Both the position numbers and the translations under genes were made by a program. The notes beneath the pieces were generated by a model. It was given only the letters and a program-made list of their open reading frames with translations, was not told where the DNA came from and did no database searches. Below, piece after piece: positions 60,274-64,000 of a stretch of DNA of 64,000 nucleotides. This DNA is from Methanococcoides sp. EBM-47. GTDB taxonomy: Archaea; Halobacteriota; Methanosarcinia; Methanosarcinales; Methanosarcinaceae. The DNA lies in the NCBI GenBank assembly GCA_001896725.1, contig MPPA01000009.1, positions 124,001 through 188,000 of the forward strand. The letters are read 5' to 3'. Position 1 is the stretch's first letter, and each line of letters starts with the position of its first letter.

Positions 60274-61890
60274 TCATACTTCCATTACCTTCAGGTTCTT
60301 CCACTGGAATTTGTCGGAAGGACATGCTCTGATGCATCTCTTGCAGTTCGAGCCATCACATAGGGCAGAGCTTATCATCACAACGCCCTCATCATCTATA
60401 GAAATAGCACCTGTCGGGCAGACCTTTATACATTTCTTGCATTCCGGACAGTCCACCTTCATTGTGAGATAGGTACCCACCTGTTCCAGCACTTCAAGGC
60501 CTTCCTCTCCCAGTACAGGTATATCCCTCTGCACGCGCCTGTCCACTTTAATCGTCTTTGAAGCCTCTTCAATAACAGGCAAGCTTTTTTTCTTGAGTAT
60601 CTTCTGGAGCATCTTGAAAGGCATACCTTCTGTCCAATAGGATATTTCCTGGATATATGCATCCTTAAATGCCTGGTCTGTTGCGAACATCACATGATTG
60701 CTCAGGATCTTCCTTGCAATATCCTGCAGCTCCCACAGCCTTTCTTCTGAGACCAATATCTCTTTAGCAACAGAAAGGGAAGTGTTACCAATTTGTATCA
60801 CTTCGTCCACATTAAAGGGTACCATGCCTACATGATGAGCCTTGATCGCATCCATATATGTTCCTGCGGCACCAGACATGTATGCTTTGCGTATATCACT
60901 TACTTCGATACCTGCTGCCTTACAGAGAGCAAGGTGGCCAGCACGAAGGGCACCCATGGCAAGTCCTGCTTCACTCAGATCATGCTCAAAGAACTTCACT
61001 TTGTCCTGCAAATGCAGGACATTATCGGGAGTATTGATCTTTGGCAGCTGTATTACACCTGCCTTCATACCAACATCAACTACCGCTATGACGCCAGTCC
61101 CTGTTATACCCTTGGATTTAAGTGGATGGTCTTCAAGGACCTCTCCAGTTTTCGGATCTACAAGCTTTGCTTTAATAGTGTTCATTTCCTCATCGAGCAC
61201 ATAGTTCCTTAGATTACCATTCTCGAACTCCACGTCAGATATCACAAAGGGGGAAGCAAGTTTTCCATGTGCTATCTGCTGACCTTCGAGTGCAGGACCT
61301 GCTGCTGCAGAACCGGTATATATGGTACCATTAACGATAAGGGCCATCTCGGCATTAGTACCATAGTCAGTAGCTATGGCAATATCCGTGGTTTCCAGAA
61401 AGCCCGATTTGATTATAAGAGCAAGAGCATCTGCACCAATTTCATGCTTTATGGCCGGAGGAACCCTTAGGGTTGCGTTCTTGTAGATCTCAAGACCAGG
61501 GATGTCACTACAGTTCAGGATAGCTGCATCCCTTTTTTGTTCTTTGATGTGCAATTTTTCCTTTTTCCTTTCACCAGCATATGCGAGATCATCTATAGGT
61601 ATACCCTGAAAAATTGATAACTGGATAGGATTTCCACAAATGGACAGCCTTTCAAGCTCCTCTGGTTCGATCCCCAGCTTTTCGATGATCTTCCTTACGG
61701 CATTCACATGAAGCCCATGTGCAAGGTCCTGTCCATACGTAATGGCAAAATCCAGATGGTCCATGATGTTTGCACCTGGGAGAGGATTTCTCAGGGTAAT
61801 AACTGTCTTTTTTATTTCCCCGGTATCAAGGTCTACCTTCTGTGCACGGATTCCACTGGTTCCTATATCTACTGCAACGCCTAATCTCAT
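60274..61890 (-). CDS. ramA: Corrinoid activation protein, RamA family
   Basis: RamA reduces oxidised Co(II) corrinoid back to Co(I) with ATP, allowing methyltransferases to restart. The 538-residue protein begins RLGVAVDIGTSGIRAQKVDL, an ASKHA-like (DUF4445) fold, and ends with two [4Fe-4S] motifs: CPECKKCIKVCP and CDGSNCKRCIRACP. The intact cysteine ligands support activity. Which corrinoid proteins it serves (methanol, methylamine or both) is not shown; its neighbour mtaC is 1.9 kb away. Promoter-region repeats lie upstream at 61995-62068. Confidence 0.9.
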   Translation of the reverse strand: MRLGVAVDIGTSGIRAQKVDLDTGEIKKTVITLRNPLPGANIMDHLDFAITYGQDLAHGLHVNAVRKIIEKLGIEPEELERLSICGNPIQLSIFQGIPIDDLAYAGERKKEKLHIKEQKRDAAILNCSDIPGLEIYKNATLRVPPAIKHEIGADALALIIKSGFLETTDIAIATDYGTNAEMALIVNGTIYTGSAAAGPALEGQQIAHGKLASPFVISDVEFENGNLRNYVLDEEMNTIKAKLVDPKTGEVLEDHPLKSKGITGTGVIAVVDVGMKAGVIQLPKINTPDNVLHLQDKVKFFEHDLSEAGLAMGALRAGHLALCKAAGIEVSDIRKAYMSGAAGTYMDAIKAHHVGMVPFNVDEVIQIGNTSLSVAKEILVSEERLWELQDIARKILSNHVMFATDQAFKDAYIQEISYWTEGMPFKMLQKILKKKSLPVIEEASKTIKVDRRVQRDIPVLGEEGLEVLEQVGTYLTMKVDCPECKKCIKVCPTGAISIDDEGVVMISSALCDGSNCKRCIRACPSDKFQWKNLKVMEV

Positions 61891-61994
61891 TTTTATTCCT
61901 CTGGGTACGTGATCTTATAAATTAGATATTTTCTCTTGAAGCACTATATATTCTTTTACATTACATCATGAAAAAAACAGAACGGTTTATTAAC

Positions 61995-62068
61995 ACTGTC
62001 AAAAAATGGAAGTAATCTTACGGTCATTGTCAAATGTTGAATTAGAGATACTGTCAAATATTGACAGT
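61995..62068. promoter_or_regulatory. Repeated TGTCAA boxes upstream of ramA
   Basis: ACTGTCAA (61995-62002) and a near copy ATTGTCAA (62026-62033) precede a palindrome, ACTGTCAA-ATA-TTGACAGT (62050-62068). The set is 105-180 bases before the ramA start and after the FeoC-like gene stop. It is probably an operator array for ramA and the GTPase. The regulator is unknown. Confidence 0.6.
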
Positions 62069-62122
62069 AATTGCATACTTTAATAATATGTGAGCACAAG
62101 CCATTTTTTATAAAATTAAAAT

Positions 62123-62380
62123 CTAGTGCTTTTCAATAAGCTTGAAACCTTTATCAGTAAGCACATATTGAACAGCACCAAGATCAATGTTACATGCATT
62201 GCATGAAGAACATGAACCACATTTACGAGAAAGTTCTGTATCTGCCTTTCTGATATACCCCATTTGTTCCAGTGTCCTGATCCTGTCCTTTAGTTGTTGT
62301 CCTGACATGCCCATTATGCCGGCAGTTTCATTCAGTGACATCCTCTCTATAAATATATGCTTTAGAATCTCAGAGATCAT
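62123..62380 (-). CDS. feoC: FeoC-like winged-helix protein with cysteine cluster
   Basis: The 85-residue protein has a winged-helix start (MSLNETAGIMGMSGQQLKDR, LEQMGYIRKAD) and a C-terminal CGSCSSCNACN cluster, the plan of FeoC, an Fe-S regulator linked to the iron transporter FeoB. It is last in a minus-strand unit with a small membrane protein and feoB, so an iron-sensing role is likely. Confidence 0.7.
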   Translation of the reverse strand: MISEILKHIFIERMSLNETAGIMGMSGQQLKDRIRTLEQMGYIRKADTELSRKCGSCSSCNACNIDLGAVQYVLTDKGFKLIEKH

Positions 62381-62393
62381 ACATCTAACCTGT

Positions 62394-62873
62394 TTACTTA
62401 TTCATATTCCCGAACTCTTTTTTCCATATAAGGTATCCACATAATGGTAATGCTCCTAGATATATAGCTGGTCTAAGATCATTTACAAAGTCCCAGCCCT
62501 TGATTTCCGGATCATTTAGCAAGTATGAGTCCATCCAGTTGCCGGTCATCACAAGCACATAAACTGCTGCAAATAGTAGCGATATTAGTATACCCACATA
62601 TATATAAGCAATGCCTTCGTTCGATCCGTTCCTTAGATCCAGCATACCGTAAATGAAGATACTGCCAATAAGCAGTAATATCAGGCTACCGATGAGATCG
62701 GAAGGCGCAAAGAGTAGGTCAGCTATATCACTTTTAAAATAGCTCATATTACATAGGTCCATCATAGTACATAAACTAAAAAATAACTGTATGCTGCCTG
62801 CAAGTACATACAGGAGTCCAGTAAAGGATGCAAATAGCATCTTTTCTTTCAATCTTCCTGAATAATGTTCCAT
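62394..62873 (-). CDS. Small membrane protein in the feo operon, unknown
   Basis: The 159-residue protein has four hydrophobic segments (about residues 13-35, 58-77, 88-108 and 136-150). No family is recognised. It lies between feoB and the FeoC-like gene with gaps of 9 and 13 bases, so it is probably a partner of iron uptake in this lineage. Confidence 0.6.
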   Translation of the reverse strand: MEHYSGRLKEKMLFASFTGLLYVLAGSIQLFFSLCTMMDLCNMSYFKSDIADLLFAPSDLIGSLILLLIGSIFIYGMLDLRNGSNEGIAYIYVGILISLLFAAVYVLVMTGNWMDSYLLNDPEIKGWDFVNDLRPAIYLGALPLCGYLIWKKEFGNMNK

Positions 62874-62882
62874 AGATACACC

Positions 62883-64000
62883 TCAGATGAGCAGCATTCC
62901 TCCTTGGAACACTACAAAGGCCAGCAGCCAGGCAACGATTAACCCATAGGCAATGGAAAAGGCTGTCCATTTCCACGATCCCGTCTCTTTTTTGATTATA
63001 CCCACAACTGCTATGCAGGGCATATACAGCAGACTGAAGACCATCAGGCTTAATGCTGTGATACTATGCATATTGGGGTCGGCAAGTAAGCTGTCCGTAA
63101 GTGCAAAATGGTCGTCACCAACCCCATATAACACACCCAGAGATGCCACAACTATCTCCTTGGCCACAAATCCGAATAACAGGGATACAGATATCTTCCA
63201 ATCAAAACCAAGAGGACCCAGCAGAGGCTGAATACTATGTCCTATAATGCCAATGAAACTGTTCTCGCTGCCATATTCAACTCCCCATGGCAAGGCAGCC
63301 AGCAGCCATATAACAACTGAACCCCCCATGATTATGGTTCCTGCTTTTTTAATGTACATGGAACCATTGTCCCACATATGACGTATCCCGTTCTTGATGG
63401 TTGGGATCCTGTATGGTGGGAGTTCCAGGATGAACGGAGCCGGATGACCTTTAAGGGTAGTAGTGCGCAATAGTTTTGCAGAGGTTACAGCTACAAGGAT
63501 CCCCAGCAGATATATGCAAAAGATAACGGTTCCTGCATTTTTGCTGAAAAAAGTACCTGCGAACAGTATATAGATAGGAAGTCTTGCCCCGCAGGAAATG
63601 AATGGTAACACCATGATAGTGGCCATACGGTCCATTCTATCCTCTATGCTACGAGTTGCCATAATAGCCGGTACATTGCATCCGAACCCAAGCAGCATGG
63701 GAATAAAGGACTTGCCCTGCAGCCCGATCTTGTACATGATCCTATCTACGATAAAAGCTGCCCTGGCCAGATAACCACTATCTTCGAGCAAAGAAAGCAG
63801 GAAGAAAAGGATGAAGATATTAGGTATGAACGAGAACACTGATCCCACACCTCCGATAATACCCTCTCCCAGCAAAGATGCAAGCCAATCCGGATGAATG
63901 TGAATTGCTGCCATTTCTCCCAACCACAGAAAAATTTTTTCAACGATGGTCATAAAAGGACTGGCAAAACTGAAAGTAAGCTCAAAGGCACCCCACATAA
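62883..64000 (-). CDS. feoB: Ferrous iron transport protein B, C-terminal membrane part, cut by window edge
   Basis: FeoB carries Fe(II) across the cytoplasmic membrane using a GTPase domain. Here about 371 residues of the membrane part are present, with the Gate/nucleoside-recognition motifs LEDSGYLARAAFIVDRIMYK, LLGFGCNVPAIMATR, FISCGARLPIYILFAGTFF and SLLFGFVAKEIVVASLGVLY. The GTPase half is outside the window. The frame is open to the right edge, so the true start is not visible. Confidence 0.92.
   Translation of the reverse strand, partial: MWGAFELTFSFASPFMTIVEKIFLWLGEMAAIHIHPDWLASLLGEGIIGGVGSVFSFIPNIFILFFLLSLLEDSGYLARAAFIVDRIMYKIGLQGKSFIPMLLGFGCNVPAIMATRSIEDRMDRMATIMVLPFISCGARLPIYILFAGTFFSKNAGTVIFCIYLLGILVAVTSAKLLRTTTLKGHPAPFILELPPYRIPTIKNGIRHMWDNGSMYIKKAGTIIMGGSVVIWLLAALPWGVEYGSENSFIGIIGHSIQPLLGPLGFDWKISVSLLFGFVAKEIVVASLGVLYGVGDDHFALTDSLLADPNMHSITALSLMVFSLLYMPCIAVVGIIKKETGSWKWTAFSIAYGLIVAWLLAFVVFQGGMLLI

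Overview
The window comes from a methylotrophic methanogenic archaeon, most likely a member of the Methanosarcinaceae (Methanomethylovorans- or Methanolobus-like; the genus is an inference). The evidence is a full archaeal S10/spc/alpha-type ribosomal protein cluster containing archaeal-only proteins (S4e, L32e, L19e, RNase P subunit Rnp1), a methanol:coenzyme M methyltransferase set (mtaCB, mtaA), a RamA-type corrinoid activase, deoxyhypusine synthase, an archaeal CCA-adding enzyme and TATA-box promoters with strong GGAGGTG-type ribosome binding sites.

Layout. 1-8.9 kb: the 5' part of a glycogen phosphorylase gene that leaves the left edge, a DMT transporter, a small exported protein, the CCA-adding enzyme and a very large secreted papain-like protease fused to a NosD-type beta-helix. 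8.9-14.6 kb: proBA, indolepyruvate ferredoxin oxidoreductase (iorAB) and a GyrI-like protein that starts with a poly-asparagine tract encoded by (AAT)15. 14.6-31.2 kb: a leader with strong hairpins, then rpl3 to rpl15, secY, adk, a DUF106 membrane protein, cmk, cbf5/truB and a tRNA-Ser that overlaps the end of cbf5.

31.2-48.8 kb is the accessory region. Directly behind tRNA-Ser lies a broken integrase, followed by a type I restriction-modification locus (hsdM, hsdS, hsdR, all on the minus strand) whose genes are interrupted by other modules. These are an uncharacterised 308-residue protein co-transcribed with hsdM, an AlbA_2/RecG-like DNA-binding protein, a PD-(D/E)XK nuclease paired with a DUF3644 protein, an ATPase paired with a DUF4276 (Toprim-like) protein, and a Fic protein. 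Three copies of one inverted repeat flank fic and also sit upstream of hsdR, suggesting shared regulation. A chimeric hsdR/hsdS scar lies between modules and records past rearrangement. A second Fic gene at 47.6 kb has four tandem 40-bp repeats in its promoter region. This composite defence island is the best candidate for something not previously described.

48.8-64 kb: an unusual GC-rich gene-free stretch and a 21-bp perfect inverted repeat, then pyrF, dys, a metallophosphoesterase with an Lhr helicase, and the methanol-utilisation block. In that block mtaA faces mtaB and mtaC, and the corrinoid activase ramA is followed by a CobW-type GTPase. Methanol methyl transfer works as MtaB (methanol to corrinoid), MtaC (corrinoid carrier), MtaA (corrinoid to coenzyme M), with RamA reactivating oxidised corrinoid. 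The right edge holds a ferrous-iron uptake operon: feoB (cut by the edge), a small membrane protein and an FeoC-like Fe-S winged helix. No CRISPR array and no intact transposase were seen.
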